Assembly (NCBI RefSeq): GCF_023674425.1 | Contig: NZ_CP098401.1 | Coordinates: 186,001-250,000, forward strand | Origin: Sphingomonas donggukensis | GTDB lineage: Bacteria > Pseudomonadota > Alphaproteobacteria > Sphingomonadales > Sphingomonadaceae | Direction of reading: 5' to 3' | Length of the DNA: 64,000 nt | Shown: positions 1 through 8,876 of the stretch, in pieces | Position numbering within the stretch: position 1 is the first letter of the stretch | Layout of the letters: every line of letters starts with the position of its first letter | Translations under genes and position numbers: made by a program | Notes under the pieces: model-generated | The model's database searches: none | What the model saw: only the letters and a program-made list of their open reading frames with translations | What the model was told of the DNA's origin: nothing

Positions 1-79
1 GGGCGATGCCCCACGCCAGCGACTTGTCGTTGGCAAGGCCCATGATGAGCCCGCGCTTGCCCTGCATCAATCCGTTCAC
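1..79 (-). CDS. fabI: Enoyl-ACP reductase FabI, N-terminal fragment
   Basis: Only the first 26 codons lie in the window; the gene continues off the left edge. Reading minus from a GTG at 77-79 gives VNGLMQGKRGLIMGLANDK followed by SLAWGIA. This is the characteristic start of FabI, with the SDR-type glycine-rich NAD-binding turn and the SLAWGIA segment. FabI reduces trans-2-enoyl-ACP in the last step of each fatty-acid elongation cycle. Its GTG overlaps the TGA of yihY (GTGA), so the two are probably co-transcribed. An internal ATG four codons in (MQGKRG) is an alternative start. The identification rests on a short but very typical segment. Confidence 0.85.
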   Translation of the reverse strand, partial: MNGLMQGKRGLIMGLANDKSLAWGIA

Positions 80-1044
80 GCCGTCGCGGCCTCCGCTGCC
101 TTGCTAACCGTTGCACCCTCTAGCGCCGGTTCGGGCGGTTCCGCCAGTGCCGCGTTCAGGTGCGCGCCGAATACGATGCCGAGGCCGATGAGGAAGAAGA
201 ACAGCAGCGCGACGACCACCCCGGCCAGGCTGCCATAGGTCATGCCGTATCCGCCGAACGACGCCAGGATCTGCGGCAGCAGCGCGGTCATGCTGACCCA
301 CCAGACCGCGGTGAACAGCGCGCCCGGCCATTTCGGGCATTTCGAATAGCGGTATTTGGACGGCGTCACCGAATAGAACAGCATGTACAGCGCGCCGAAC
401 ATCACCGCGCCGGGCACGATGCGGCTGAGCCCGATCCAGCCCGCCGCATCTTCGGCAAAGGGCACCAGCCGGTACACGAACTGCTCGGCCGCGGTCAGCA
501 CGCCCTGCACAAGGAACGACAGCAGCGCCAGGATCACCGACCCGACGATCACCGCGACGGAACTCAGGCGATAGCGCCAGAACGGGTTGGCGAAGGTCGT
601 GCCGTAAGCGCGACGGAAGATGTCGCGGATCGTCTCGATGAAGCTGCCGACGGTCCACAGGCCGACCAGCCCGCCCAGCCACAGCAGCGATCCGGTGCGC
701 GCCGCCAGCACGTCGGCGATCGGTTTCCGTAGGATTTCGGCGACGTCGGGGGGCAGCACGTTCAGGAAGGATGCGACCGCGTGCTGCACCTCCGCGCTCT
801 GGCCGAAGATCGACGCGATCGCGGCGGCGACGATGAAGAACGGAAACACCGTCATCAACGCCAGATAGGCCAGGTTGCCGGCGTGGATGAAGCCGTCGTT
901 GTACACGCCGACCAGCACGCGCTTCATCACTTCCCAGGCGGCGCTGCCGGGACGCACCTTCGCCAGGCCACGGTCGATGCGGGCACGCGCGCGCCCGTGT
1001 TTGTGGGCGCGGGCTTCGGGCGTCTGAGGGGCGATATCGTCCAT
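76..1044 (-). CDS. YihY/BrkB-family inner membrane protein
   Basis: A 322-residue polytopic membrane protein of the YihY/virulence factor BrkB family. The cytoplasmic N-terminus (about 45 residues, Arg/Lys rich) is followed by about six hydrophobic segments. Family-typical stretches are GNLAYLALMTVFPFF near residue 58 and a GSLAGVVVALLFFFLIG helix near 275. Biochemical function is not settled for the family; despite an old annotation it is not ribonuclease BN. It lies between the DnaJ-like gene upstream (6 bp gap) and fabI downstream (4-base overlap), suggesting one operon. Confidence 0.9.
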   Translation of the reverse strand: MDDIAPQTPEARAHKHGRARARIDRGLAKVRPGSAAWEVMKRVLVGVYNDGFIHAGNLAYLALMTVFPFFIVAAAIASIFGQSAEVQHAVASFLNVLPPDVAEILRKPIADVLAARTGSLLWLGGLVGLWTVGSFIETIRDIFRRAYGTTFANPFWRYRLSSVAVIVGSVILALLSFLVQGVLTAAEQFVYRLVPFAEDAAGWIGLSRIVPGAVMFGALYMLFYSVTPSKYRYSKCPKWPGALFTAVWWVSMTALLPQILASFGGYGMTYGSLAGVVVALLFFFLIGLGIVFGAHLNAALAEPPEPALEGATVSKAAEAATA

Positions 1045-1050
1045 GCGCGG

Positions 1051-1989
1051 CTAGACGCCCAGCCGCGCCCGCGGGTTCCCCTCCGCCTTGCCCGCCCAGC
1101 CCTCGACGAACGTGGCAAGCTCCGGATCTTGCGCGGGAATCTCGATCATCAGCGTCACCAGCTGGTCGCCGCGCGTGCCGCCCTTGGCATGGAAACCGCG
1201 ACCCTTCAGGCGCAGCGTCTTGCCCGACGACGACCCCGCCGGCACCTTCACGTTCACCGGCCCCTCGACTGTCGGCACGCGGATGCTCGCGCCCTGCACG
1301 GCTTCGGCGAGCGTGATCGGCACGTCGACGCGCACATTGTCGCCCTCGCGCGTGAAGAACCGGTGGCCGCCCACTTCGATCGACACGATCGCGTCGCCGA
1401 AGCCGCCCGGGCCTTCCTCGCCCTTGCCCGACAGGCGCATCTGGGTGCCGCTCTCGACCCCGGCGGGCAGTTTCAAATCGATGGTCTTGCCGTCGCGCAG
1501 CGTCACGCGTTGCGTCGCTAGGCTGGCCGCATCCTCGAAGCCGACGACCAGCCGGTAGGGGACGTTCGCTCCCTTGGGCGCGGGACGCCGGCCGAAGCCC
1601 CCCGAAAATCCGCCGCCGCCGCGCTGCTGCCCGGCACCGCCGAAGATGCTTTCGAAGATGTCGCCGAAGTCGCCCGCGTCGCCGCTGCCGAAATCGGCGG
1701 AAAATCCGCCGCCGCCGGGCCGCGCGCCGCCGCCGGGGCGCTGGCCGTATCCGAACGGCGCGGTCGGGTTCCCCTCGCCGTCGATCTCGCCGCGGTCGAA
1801 GCGCGCGCGCTTGTCCTTGTCGGTCAGCAGGTCGTACGCCTGCGTCACCTGGCTGAAGCGTTCGGACGCTTTCGGATTGTCCTTGTTGCGGTCGGGATGC
1901 AGCTCCTTTGCGAGCTTGCGGTACGCCTTCTTGATCTCGTCCTCGCTCGCGCCGCGCGCGACGCCAAGCGTCTTGTAAGGATCGGCCAC
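1051..1989 (-). CDS. DnaJ-class chaperone (CbpA-like, no zinc finger)
   Basis: 312 residues. A J domain occupies residues 1-70 with the HPD tripeptide (LHPDRN, about residue 31) that stimulates DnaK ATPase. A long Gly/Phe-rich linker follows (about 75-135, GGG and FGG runs), then the two-lobed DnaJ C-terminal substrate-binding domain (about 140-300). The CxxCxGxG zinc-finger repeats of true DnaJ are absent, so this is a class II (DjlB/CbpA-like) J protein. It probably hands substrates to DnaK as an accessory co-chaperone. The ATG at 1989 starts the J domain immediately (MADPYKTLGV), which fixes the start. Confidence 0.93.
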   Translation of the reverse strand: MADPYKTLGVARGASEDEIKKAYRKLAKELHPDRNKDNPKASERFSQVTQAYDLLTDKDKRARFDRGEIDGEGNPTAPFGYGQRPGGGARPGGGGFSADFGSGDAGDFGDIFESIFGGAGQQRGGGGFSGGFGRRPAPKGANVPYRLVVGFEDAASLATQRVTLRDGKTIDLKLPAGVESGTQMRLSGKGEEGPGGFGDAIVSIEVGGHRFFTREGDNVRVDVPITLAEAVQGASIRVPTVEGPVNVKVPAGSSSGKTLRLKGRGFHAKGGTRGDQLVTLMIEIPAQDPELATFVEGWAGKAEGNPRARLGV

Positions 1990-2049
1990 GTCTTCCCCGT
2001 TTGTCGGTGTGTTAGCCGCCTATGTGGGCCAGCCGCGCGCCAAGCGCAA

Positions 2050-2733
2050 TCAGACGATCCACCGCCAGATGCCCGCCGCCCAGGCGGCGAGCGGAATGTG
2101 CGCCCAGGTCGCGGCCAGCCACACCACGACCCCGCCGGCGATGTCGTGCCCGCGGAAACCGCCGATGCGCGCCCGCCCGGCGAAGGGCCAGTAGCTCGTC
2201 TGCGCCTGCCACTGCGGCCATGTATCGGGCTGGAGCCGCGCCTTCTTGCGGTCCTGCAGCCACGCGCCGACCAGCGCGAGGATGATGATGGCCTTGCACA
2301 GCACGATGTTGGCAGGCGTCGGGAAGATCAGGATATGGACGATCCCCCAGATCGCGAACCCCCACATCATCGGGTGGCGCGTGATGGTGAAGACACCGCG
2401 CGGGACGGGGGCGGGCTTCGGTCGTCCACTCGGGTCGGGCAGGGCGGGATTGCCGATCAACGAGCCGACGAACAGGATGCTGCCGACCAGCATCAGCACC
2501 GTGCCGATCGCCCACAGCCCGTCGCCAACCGCCCACAGCGGCGCATCCGCCGCCGTCGCACGATAGGCGAGCACCAGCCAGACGAGCGTGACCGCGGCGA
2601 CGAGGCTGTAGAGGCCCAGGAACCCCCGCTCTCCGACCCGCGCGACGATCGGCGCGCGTAGCGGATGCGAGAGGATGAAATGGCTGCCGACGAAGGCGGT
2701 CGCGGCGATGATTTCCCAGGCGAACGGCGACAT
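2050..2733 (-). CDS. NnrU-family integral membrane protein
   Basis: 227 residues with about six predicted membrane helices. The ITRHPMMWGFAIWGIVHI region (about residues 115-133) is the conserved core of the NnrU / isoprenylcysteine methyltransferase-like membrane fold. NnrU was named from denitrification loci but is widespread in alphaproteobacteria without a fixed role. No denitrification gene is seen nearby, so a direct part in nitrogen oxide metabolism is not supported here. It stands between the DnaJ-like gene (60 bp gap) and the peptide transporter on the same strand. Confidence 0.85.
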   Translation of the reverse strand: MSPFAWEIIAATAFVGSHFILSHPLRAPIVARVGERGFLGLYSLVAAVTLVWLVLAYRATAADAPLWAVGDGLWAIGTVLMLVGSILFVGSLIGNPALPDPSGRPKPAPVPRGVFTITRHPMMWGFAIWGIVHILIFPTPANIVLCKAIIILALVGAWLQDRKKARLQPDTWPQWQAQTSYWPFAGRARIGGFRGHDIAGGVVVWLAATWAHIPLAAWAAGIWRWIV

Positions 2734-2771
2734 TGGCAGCCTCCCCGACGTGTGCCGGGGAGGCTAACCGA

Positions 2772-4571
2772 TCACTTGACGCCGTGCATCCACTTCTTGA
2801 GCGGCCAGGCGAGCAGCAGCAGCAGCAGGCCGAGCCCGATCGCCCATTCGGAGATCAGCGTGAACACGCCGTTGTACGTATCCAGGCTGACCTTCAGGTT
2901 GGTGACCTGTCCGCCGACCGTCTCGACGCTGGCGATCTGCGCGATCATGCCGGCGAAATACTGCGCGACGGAGATCGACAGGAACCACACGCCCATCATC
3001 AGCCCGACGATGCGCGCGATCGACAGCTTAGTAATCATGCTGAGGCCGACCGGCGAGATGCACAGCTCGGCCAGCGAATGGATCAGGTACAGCCCCGCCA
3101 GCCACCAGATGCCGACCTTGTAATCCGGCCCGACGAACTGCGACCCCCAGACGAGGAACAGGAAGCCCAGGCCGACGCCGATCAGCGCGATGCCGAACTT
3201 GACCGGGATCGACGGCTCACGCCCCGCCTCGGCCAGCTTGGTCCACATGATCGCCAGGATCGGCGCGAACACCACGATGAAGAACGCGTTGAAGAATTGC
3301 GTCTGTCCCGCCGAGATGCTGAACAGCCCGAATACCGACAGGTCGGTATTGCGGTCCGCGAACAGCGTCAGCGACGATCCGGCCTGTTCGAACAGCGTCC
3401 AGAACACGACGTTGAACACGATCAGAACCATCGCCGCCAGCATCATCTGGAATTCGGTGCGGCTGCCTTTCAGGAACGACCAGATCAGGATGCCCGGCAC
3501 CGCGATGATGAAGGTGCCGAACAGCAGCTTGCCCATCAGCGACAGCGACGCGACATAGCCGATCAGGCCCGAACCCGGCTCCGGCGGGGCCATGTTCATC
3601 AGGTTGACGAACAGCAGGTAGAACGCCGGAATACCGAGCAGCGCGAGCGCGAAGATGCCGAGCGCCGGATCCTTCTGGCCCGCACGGATCGGCGGCTCGC
3701 CATATCCTTTCAGCTTGCCGCCATCGAAGGTGATGAGGAAGAAGCTGAGCAGCATGCCCGCCGCGGCCAGGCCGAAGCCCGCCCACCAACCGAACGCCAC
3801 CGCCAGGAACGGGCAAAGGATCTGCGACGCCAGCGAGCCCAGGTTGATGCCCATGTAGAAGATCGTGAAGCCGGTATCGCGGCGTCGGTCACCCGGCGCA
3901 TAGAGCTCGCCGACCATCGTCGAGATATTGGGCTTGAAGAAGCCGTTGCCGACGCTGACCATGCAGAGCGCGATCAGCATGACCGTCACGAAGAACGGGC
4001 TGCGCTCGCCGTCCGAGGCGAAACCGCCCTTGGCGATGGTGCGCGTCGCGGTGCCGTCGGGCGCCAGCAGCGACACCGACCCGTCGTCGTTGCCCTTGAT
4101 CGCCAGCTTCGCCGCACCGTCGTTGACGTAGCGCGTCTCGACCCCGTCGGCGGCCTTTTCGACCGTGACTTCGTATCGCTGGCCGTCGATCGTCGCATAG
4201 GGCGTCGCCGTCTGCCCGCCGAAGCAGAGGGTGAAATATCCCAGCGCCATCAGGATCGCGCCGAACTTCACCGCGCGCTTCGATCCCAGATACTGGTCGG
4301 CCAGATAGCCGCCGATCAGCGGGGTCAGATACACCAGCGCGGTGTAGCCGCCGTACAGGCCGGTCGCCGACCGATCGCCGAACAGGAAATGCTGCGTCAG
4401 ATACAGCGTCAGCAGCGCGCGCATGCCGTAATAGCCGAAGCGTTCCCACATCTCGGTGGTGAACAGCCGCGCCAGCTGGTGCGGGTGGCCGAACCACGTC
4501 TTCTGATCGGCCGGGTTGACGTGGGTGATGTCGGGCTCTTGGCGGCTGTCTGCCGTCGGGCTGTCGACCAT
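2772..4571 (-). CDS. POT-family proton-dependent oligopeptide transporter
   Basis: About 599 residues. It carries the POT/PTR2 signature ExxERFxYYG (EMWERFGYYGMRALL) in the first membrane helix and about 14 helices overall, with a soluble insertion after helix 4 (about residues 125-200) seen in some longer bacterial members. These MFS transporters import di- and tripeptides with protons. I chose the ATG at 4569-4571 (MVDSPTADS) because an AGGGAG ribosome site lies 7 bases upstream. An in-frame start 22 codons earlier lacks one. Confidence 0.92.
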   Translation of the reverse strand: MVDSPTADSRQEPDITHVNPADQKTWFGHPHQLARLFTTEMWERFGYYGMRALLTLYLTQHFLFGDRSATGLYGGYTALVYLTPLIGGYLADQYLGSKRAVKFGAILMALGYFTLCFGGQTATPYATIDGQRYEVTVEKAADGVETRYVNDGAAKLAIKGNDDGSVSLLAPDGTATRTIAKGGFASDGERSPFFVTVMLIALCMVSVGNGFFKPNISTMVGELYAPGDRRRDTGFTIFYMGINLGSLASQILCPFLAVAFGWWAGFGLAAAGMLLSFFLITFDGGKLKGYGEPPIRAGQKDPALGIFALALLGIPAFYLLFVNLMNMAPPEPGSGLIGYVASLSLMGKLLFGTFIIAVPGILIWSFLKGSRTEFQMMLAAMVLIVFNVVFWTLFEQAGSSLTLFADRNTDLSVFGLFSISAGQTQFFNAFFIVVFAPILAIMWTKLAEAGREPSIPVKFGIALIGVGLGFLFLVWGSQFVGPDYKVGIWWLAGLYLIHSLAELCISPVGLSMITKLSIARIVGLMMGVWFLSISVAQYFAGMIAQIASVETVGGQVTNLKVSLDTYNGVFTLISEWAIGLGLLLLLLAWPLKKWMHGVK

Positions 4572-4696
4572 GATAACTCCCTGAAACTCGGGGCCGTCGG
4601 ATGCAGCCCCTGTGATGCGCGCGGAGACTAGGGGCAAAAGTCGCGGTGTAAAGCCGGGCGGGTTGATCGGCGGGGGCGCGGGGCTACACCGCGGCG

Positions 4697-5275
4697 ATGT
4701 TCAACGATCTCGCTACCCCGCTCACCCTCCTCGCCACCCGCCGTTCGGGCAAGCCGCGCGACATGATCGCGCCGGGGCCGAACGACGCCGAGCTCGACGC
4801 GATCCTGGCGATCGCCGCGCGCGTGCCCGACCACGGCAAGCTCGGGCCGTGGCGCTTCGTGGTCGTCGGCGCCGACCAGCGCGAAGCCTTTGCCCGCGTG
4901 CTGACCGATGCGCTGCTGGCCGAGAAGCCCGACGCCGGCCCGCGCGATATCGAGGCGGCGGAGCAGTTCGCGAACCAGGCGCCGGCGCTCGTCGTCGTGC
5001 TGTCGGCGCCGATTCCGGGTCACAAGATACCGCAGTGGGAGCAGGAATTGTCGGCGGGTGCGGCCTGCATGCAATTGCTGAACGCCGCCACCGCGCACGG
5101 CTATGCCGGCGGGTGGCTGACCGGCTGGGCCGCCTACAGCCCGCGCGTCCGCGACGCGTTCGGCGCCGCGCCCGAGCGGATCGCCGGCTTCATCTTCCTG
5201 GGCACGCCGGCGCGTCCGCTCGAGGAACGCCCGCGTCCGGACCTGCAGCGTACCGTCACCCGCTGGCAGGTTTGA
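4697..5275 (+). CDS. Nitroreductase-family FMN protein
   Basis: 192 residues matching the small nitroreductase family (YdjA-like). The N-terminal TRRSGKPRDM segment is the FMN-phosphate binding region. ARVPDHGKLGPWRFVVV matches the conserved substrate/FMN pocket, and GWLTGWAAYSP lies near the re-face loop. Such enzymes reduce quinones, nitro compounds or related substrates with NAD(P)H; the natural substrate is unknown. It is divergent from the peptide transporter and followed after 30 bp by a GntR regulator. Confidence 0.88.
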   Translation: MFNDLATPLTLLATRRSGKPRDMIAPGPNDAELDAILAIAARVPDHGKLGPWRFVVVGADQREAFARVLTDALLAEKPDAGPRDIEAAEQFANQAPALVVVLSAPIPGHKIPQWEQELSAGAACMQLLNAATAHGYAGGWLTGWAAYSPRVRDAFGAAPERIAGFIFLGTPARPLEERPRPDLQRTVTRWQV

Positions 5276-5305
5276 CGACTCGGCGAAACGGTGTATTACG
5301 GCACC

Positions 5306-5662
5306 ATGACAGCCTTGGAGCATGACGACAGCCCGGTCTATCTGAAGCTGCGCGCCGGCATCGCCGCGGCGATCCTGCGCGGCGAATATGGCGCGGGCGA
5401 CCAGCTGCCATCGGTGCGCGCCTATGCCGCCGAGCAGGGCGCGAACCCGCTGACCGTCGCCAAGGCGTATCAGAGCTTCCAGGACGACGGCTATGTCGAG
5501 GTTCGCCGCGGTGTCGGCATGTTCGTGCTGCCGGGTGCGGTCGAGGCGCTGCGCGTCGCTGAGCGCGAACGCTTCCTGACGGGCATGTGGCCGCGGGTGA
5601 AGGACCACATCGCGCTGCTGGGCCTAGACACCGCGGATTTGCTGGATCGCGAGCGGGCCTAA
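5306..5662 (+). CDS. GntR-family regulator, short YtrA-like type
   Basis: About 118 residues. An N-terminal winged helix covers residues 5-75 (SPVYLKLRAGIAAAIL, then QLPSVRAYAAEQGANPLTVAKAY). A tail of only about 40 residues replaces a full effector domain, which is the YtrA subfamily layout. A GTG five codons upstream (5291) is a possible alternative start, but GTGTATTAC there looks more like promoter DNA. Members usually repress their own operon and adjacent transporters; no transporter is beside this one. Confidence 0.85.
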   Translation: MTALEHDDSPVYLKLRAGIAAAILRGEYGAGDQLPSVRAYAAEQGANPLTVAKAYQSFQDDGYVEVRRGVGMFVLPGAVEALRVAERERFLTGMWPRVKDHIALLGLDTADLLDRERA

Positions 5663-5684
5663 ACTACCCGCGTCAGCTATTGCG

Positions 5685-5761
5685 TTCGTGCTAAGCGAAG
5701 TCGAAGCACATGCCCAAAGCGCGTCGCTCGTGGCATGTGCTTCGACTTCGCTCAGCACGAA
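5685..5761. repeat. Long inverted repeat, sphingomonad intergenic type
   Basis: Two 30-base arms (5685-5714 and 5732-5761) are inverted copies with a single mismatch, separated by 17 bases. The outer ends read TTCGTGCT and AGCACGAA. It lies between two convergent genes (GntR end at 5662, DUF2059 gene end at 5783), so as RNA it would form a strong hairpin able to terminate both. Near-identical intergenic repeats are, from memory, common in Sphingomonas genomes, so it may also be a dispersed REP-like element. Confidence 0.85.
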
Positions 5762-5782
5762 CGGGGTGGGTAGCAGTCTCGC

Positions 5783-6259
5783 CTACTTCCCGCCCGCCGC
5801 ACATCCCTTGCCGGTCTTCGTGCACAGCGCGCGTCGCACGTCGCCCTTGAAGTCCAGCTTGCCCATGCTCTGCACCGCGATCGCCATCGCATTGGGCTCC
5901 GCCGCGCGGTAGCGGCGGGCGGCGTCGGTGGCGTTGAAGGCGATGATCGCGCGCATGTCGTCCGCCGACAGCGCGCCTGCGTAGCTGACCCCCATCATCC
6001 CGGTGATCCGCTCGATCCCCGCGGCGCCGGTCGTCTTGGCGATGGCGCGCAGTTCGGCCTGGTCGGCGGGCGTCAGGCCGGGGGTGTCGCGCAGCAACTC
6101 GCCGGTCTGCTGCTCGACCATCAGCGGCGCGAGCTTGGCGAAGGTGCCGCTGCGCGCGACCTCGGTCCCCAGCCGTGCCATCTCCGCGGTCGGCGCGGGC
6201 CTCTGTGCCGGGGCGGGGGCAGGCGCCGCCGCCTGCAACAGCATCGCCAGTACGATCAT
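5783..6259 (-). CDS. DUF2059-like secreted protein
   Basis: 158 residues. An N-terminal hydrophobic leader (MIVLAMLLQAAAPAPAPAQ) with Ala/Pro-rich end suggests secretion. The body (TFAKLAPLMVEQQTGELL, then YAGALSADDMRAIIAF) matches the DUF2059 pattern, a helical domain of unknown role. Two cysteines near the C-terminus (LCTKTGKGC) could form a disulfide. The ATG at 6257-6259 overlaps the TGA of the upstream oligopeptidase gene (ATGA), so it is translated from the same transcript. Confidence 0.75.
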   Translation of the reverse strand: MIVLAMLLQAAAPAPAPAQRPAPTAEMARLGTEVARSGTFAKLAPLMVEQQTGELLRDTPGLTPADQAELRAIAKTTGAAGIERITGMMGVSYAGALSADDMRAIIAFNATDAARRYRAAEPNAMAIAVQSMGKLDFKGDVRRALCTKTGKGCAAGGK

Positions 6260-8310
6260 TCGGCCACTCCCAATTGCCACAGCACGAATGCCATGTCCTC
6301 GGCGGCTTCCTTCAGGCTTTCCCACCGCCCGGACTTGCCGCCGTGCCCGGCGCCCATGTTGGTCTTCAGCAGCAGGATATTGTCGTCGGTCTTGGTCGCG
6401 CGCAACTTCGCCGCCCATTTGGCCGGCTCCCAATAGGTCACCCGCGGGTCGTTCAAGCCGCCCGAGATGAACATCGGCGGATAGGCCTGCGCGCGGACAT
6501 TGTCGTAGGGCGAATAGCTGCGGATCAGCTCGAACGCGGCCTTGTCCTCGATCGGGTTGCCCCATTCGGGCCATTCCCCCGGCGTCAGCGGCAGCGTGGC
6601 GTCGAGCATCGTGTTGAGCACGTCGACGAACGGCACGTCGGCAACCACCGCGCCCCACAGCTCGGGGTCCGAATTGACGACCGCCCCCATCAGCTCGCCG
6701 CCTGCCGACCCGCCCGAGATCGCGATGCCGCCGTTGTGCGTAAAGCCGCGTTCGATCAGCCCCTTCGCCACGTCGACGAAGTCGTTGAAGGTGTTCGTGC
6801 GCTTCTCGAGCTTGCCGTCGTGATACCATTGCTGGCCCAGGTCGTCGCCGCCACGGACATGCGCGATGGCAAAGGCCATGCCGCGGTCAAGGTACGACAT
6901 CCGCGTGGTCGAGAAGCCCGGCGGGATCGCATGGCCATAGGCGCCATAGGCGTAGAGATACAGCTTGCCCGACCCGTCGCGCGGGAAATCCTTCGGGAAC
7001 ACCACCGAACACGGCACTTCCGTCCCGTCGCGGGCGGTGATCTTCACCCGCTCGGTCGCGTATTTGGCGGCGTCGTAGCCGCTCGGGATCGTCTGCACCT
7101 TGCGCAAGGTCAGCCCGCCGCTGGCCAGGTCGTAATCGTACACTGTTCCCGGCGTGACCATCGACTGATAGCTCAGCCGCAGCGTGTCGATCGCATATTC
7201 GGGATTATCGCCGACGTCGGCGACATAGCTCGCCTCCGTAAACGCGATCCGCCGGGGCGAGCGCCCGTCGTAATAATGCACCTCGATCTGATCGAGCCCG
7301 TCCTCGCGCCCCTCCACCACGAAGAATTCGGCGAAGGTGACGACGCCGGTCATGTAGAAATGCTTCGAGGGCGCGATAAGCTCGGTCCAGGTCGACGGGT
7401 CGGTGATCGGCGCGGTCACCAGCCGCCACATCGGGTCGGTGTCGTTGGTGTGGATGAACAGCGTGCCGTCATGCTCGTCGACGTCGTATTCACGGCCGGA
7501 CAAGCGCGGCGCGACCAGGATCGGCTCGGCAAAGGGAGCGCTAGCGGGCAGCAGCCGTACCTCGCTCGTCACATGGTCGCCGGTGGAGATGATGATCCAC
7601 TTGCGCGACTGCGTCTCGCCCACGCCGACGCGGTAGCCCTCGTCATCCTCGTGGTAGAGTTCGACGTCGTCGGCGGGGTCGGTGCCGAGCTTGTGATAGC
7701 GCGCATTGTCGGTGCGCCACTGGTCGTTGGCGAGGCCGTAGAGGAACCCCGCGTCGTCCGCGGTCCACACGATGTCGGAAAGGATGCCGGGGATGACGTC
7801 GGGCAGCATCTCGCCCGTCTCCAGGTTCTTCACCCGCAGCTCGAAGCGTTCGGAGCCGTTGTCGTCGATGGCATAGGCCATCAGCCGTCCGTCGTTGCTG
7901 ACCGACAGGCCGCCCAGCCGGAAATATTCCTTGCCCTTGGCGAGTGTCGGCTCGTCGAGGATCAGCTGGTCGTCACCCCCCGCGACGGGCCTCCGCCACC
8001 ACCGCCGATACTCGCCGCCGGTCTCGAAATCGGTCCAGTACAGCCAGTCGCCGTCCTTCTGCGGCACCGATGCCTCGTCTTCCTTGATCCGCCCGCGCAT
8101 CTCGGTGAACAGCGTGTCGATCAGCGGCTGGTGCGGCGCCATCACGCTCTCGAAATAGGCGTTCTCGGCCTTCAGGTAATCGAGCACCTCGGTATCGGTG
8201 ACCTTGGGATAGCCCTGATCGCGCAGCCACGCCCAGTCGTCCGATATCTCGATCCCGTGATGCGTGGTGATGGAGGGGCGGCGGGCGGCGACGGGGGGCG
8301 TTTGGGTCAT
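6256..8310 (-). CDS. Oligopeptidase B-like serine peptidase (family S9A)
   Basis: About 684 residues: an N-terminal beta-propeller (about 70-400) followed by an alpha/beta hydrolase domain. The nucleophile motif GGSAGG (ISGGSAGGELMG) is present, and the catalytic His lies in MGAGHGGKSGRWE near the C-terminus. Oligopeptidase B cleaves peptides under about 30 residues after Arg/Lys. Specificity here is inferred from overall similarity. The chosen ATG (8308-8310) begins MTQTPPVAARRP, after which the family-typical HGIEISDDWAWLRD starts. It is usually cytosolic and no signal peptide is seen. Confidence 0.92.
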   Translation of the reverse strand: MTQTPPVAARRPSITTHHGIEISDDWAWLRDQGYPKVTDTEVLDYLKAENAYFESVMAPHQPLIDTLFTEMRGRIKEDEASVPQKDGDWLYWTDFETGGEYRRWWRRPVAGGDDQLILDEPTLAKGKEYFRLGGLSVSNDGRLMAYAIDDNGSERFELRVKNLETGEMLPDVIPGILSDIVWTADDAGFLYGLANDQWRTDNARYHKLGTDPADDVELYHEDDEGYRVGVGETQSRKWIIISTGDHVTSEVRLLPASAPFAEPILVAPRLSGREYDVDEHDGTLFIHTNDTDPMWRLVTAPITDPSTWTELIAPSKHFYMTGVVTFAEFFVVEGREDGLDQIEVHYYDGRSPRRIAFTEASYVADVGDNPEYAIDTLRLSYQSMVTPGTVYDYDLASGGLTLRKVQTIPSGYDAAKYATERVKITARDGTEVPCSVVFPKDFPRDGSGKLYLYAYGAYGHAIPPGFSTTRMSYLDRGMAFAIAHVRGGDDLGQQWYHDGKLEKRTNTFNDFVDVAKGLIERGFTHNGGIAISGGSAGGELMGAVVNSDPELWGAVVADVPFVDVLNTMLDATLPLTPGEWPEWGNPIEDKAAFELIRSYSPYDNVRAQAYPPMFISGGLNDPRVTYWEPAKWAAKLRATKTDDNILLLKTNMGAGHGGKSGRWESLKEAAEDMAFVLWQLGVAE

Positions 8311-8446
8311 GCTGCCCGCTCTAGCCGCAGCGCGGGCGATCCGTCGAGGGAGTGGCGCCACGCGCACGCGACCGCGCGGCGCATGACGGCGTTGCGGGCC
8401 GCGCCGGCTGCTGTATCAACGGCTCAGGGAATGAGGGAGCGGCCCC

Positions 8447-8701
8447 GTGAACATGTCGGGTTTGCGCGGTACATTCGATCGCTACGTGGTGTGGTCGATC
8501 GGCACCTACCGCGCCGCCGGTATCACGCTACCGGCGATCGCCCTGACGATGATCCTGCTCTTCCTGCCGAAGGTCTGGGGCGCGGAATTGCCGACACCTG
8601 TCGTGATCGGCGTCCCGATGACCCTTTTCGCCGCGGCCCTGTTCTATGGCATGAAGATCGAAAAGCGCGTCCGGCGGCGCACGCGGAGGAAGCCTCGCTA
8701 A
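8447..8701 (+). CDS. Small two-helix membrane protein, unknown
   Basis: 84 residues from GTG at 8447, or 82 from the ATG at 8453. There are two hydrophobic segments (about 22-42, TYRAAGITLPAIALTMILLF, and 52-68) and a very basic tail (KIEKRVRRRTRRKPR), a topology expected to place the tail in the cytoplasm. I do not recognise a family. It sits alone between the divergent oligopeptidase gene and the aminopeptidase gene. Confidence 0.6.
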   Translation: MNMSGLRGTFDRYVVWSIGTYRAAGITLPAIALTMILLFLPKVWGAELPTPVVIGVPMTLFAAALFYGMKIEKRVRRRTRRKPR

Positions 8702-8876
8702 GCGGGGCTCCGCCCGTGGCCCGCTTTCCTACACGCCCCCGATCTGCCACAACCCGCGTCCACGAACCGGTGCGGCCCCCGGTCGCTTTCCGCCTCGCCC
8801 GTGCGCGCAGGGGGTGAAAGTTCCGAAACGGGGCCGTTCCGCGGAACTTTTGAAACCTTCAGTCCGGGGTAAGCCC

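Noticed and set aside
2733..4631. 632-codon plus-strand open frame opposite the peptide transporter
   Set aside because: It is the antisense shadow of the POT gene: composition is extreme (Arg/Asp/Glu/Gln-rich), it has no family features and no ribosome site.
6175..8817. 880-codon plus-strand open frame opposite the oligopeptidase gene
   Set aside because: Shadow frame caused by GC-rich third positions; the minus frame carries the S9 catalytic motifs.
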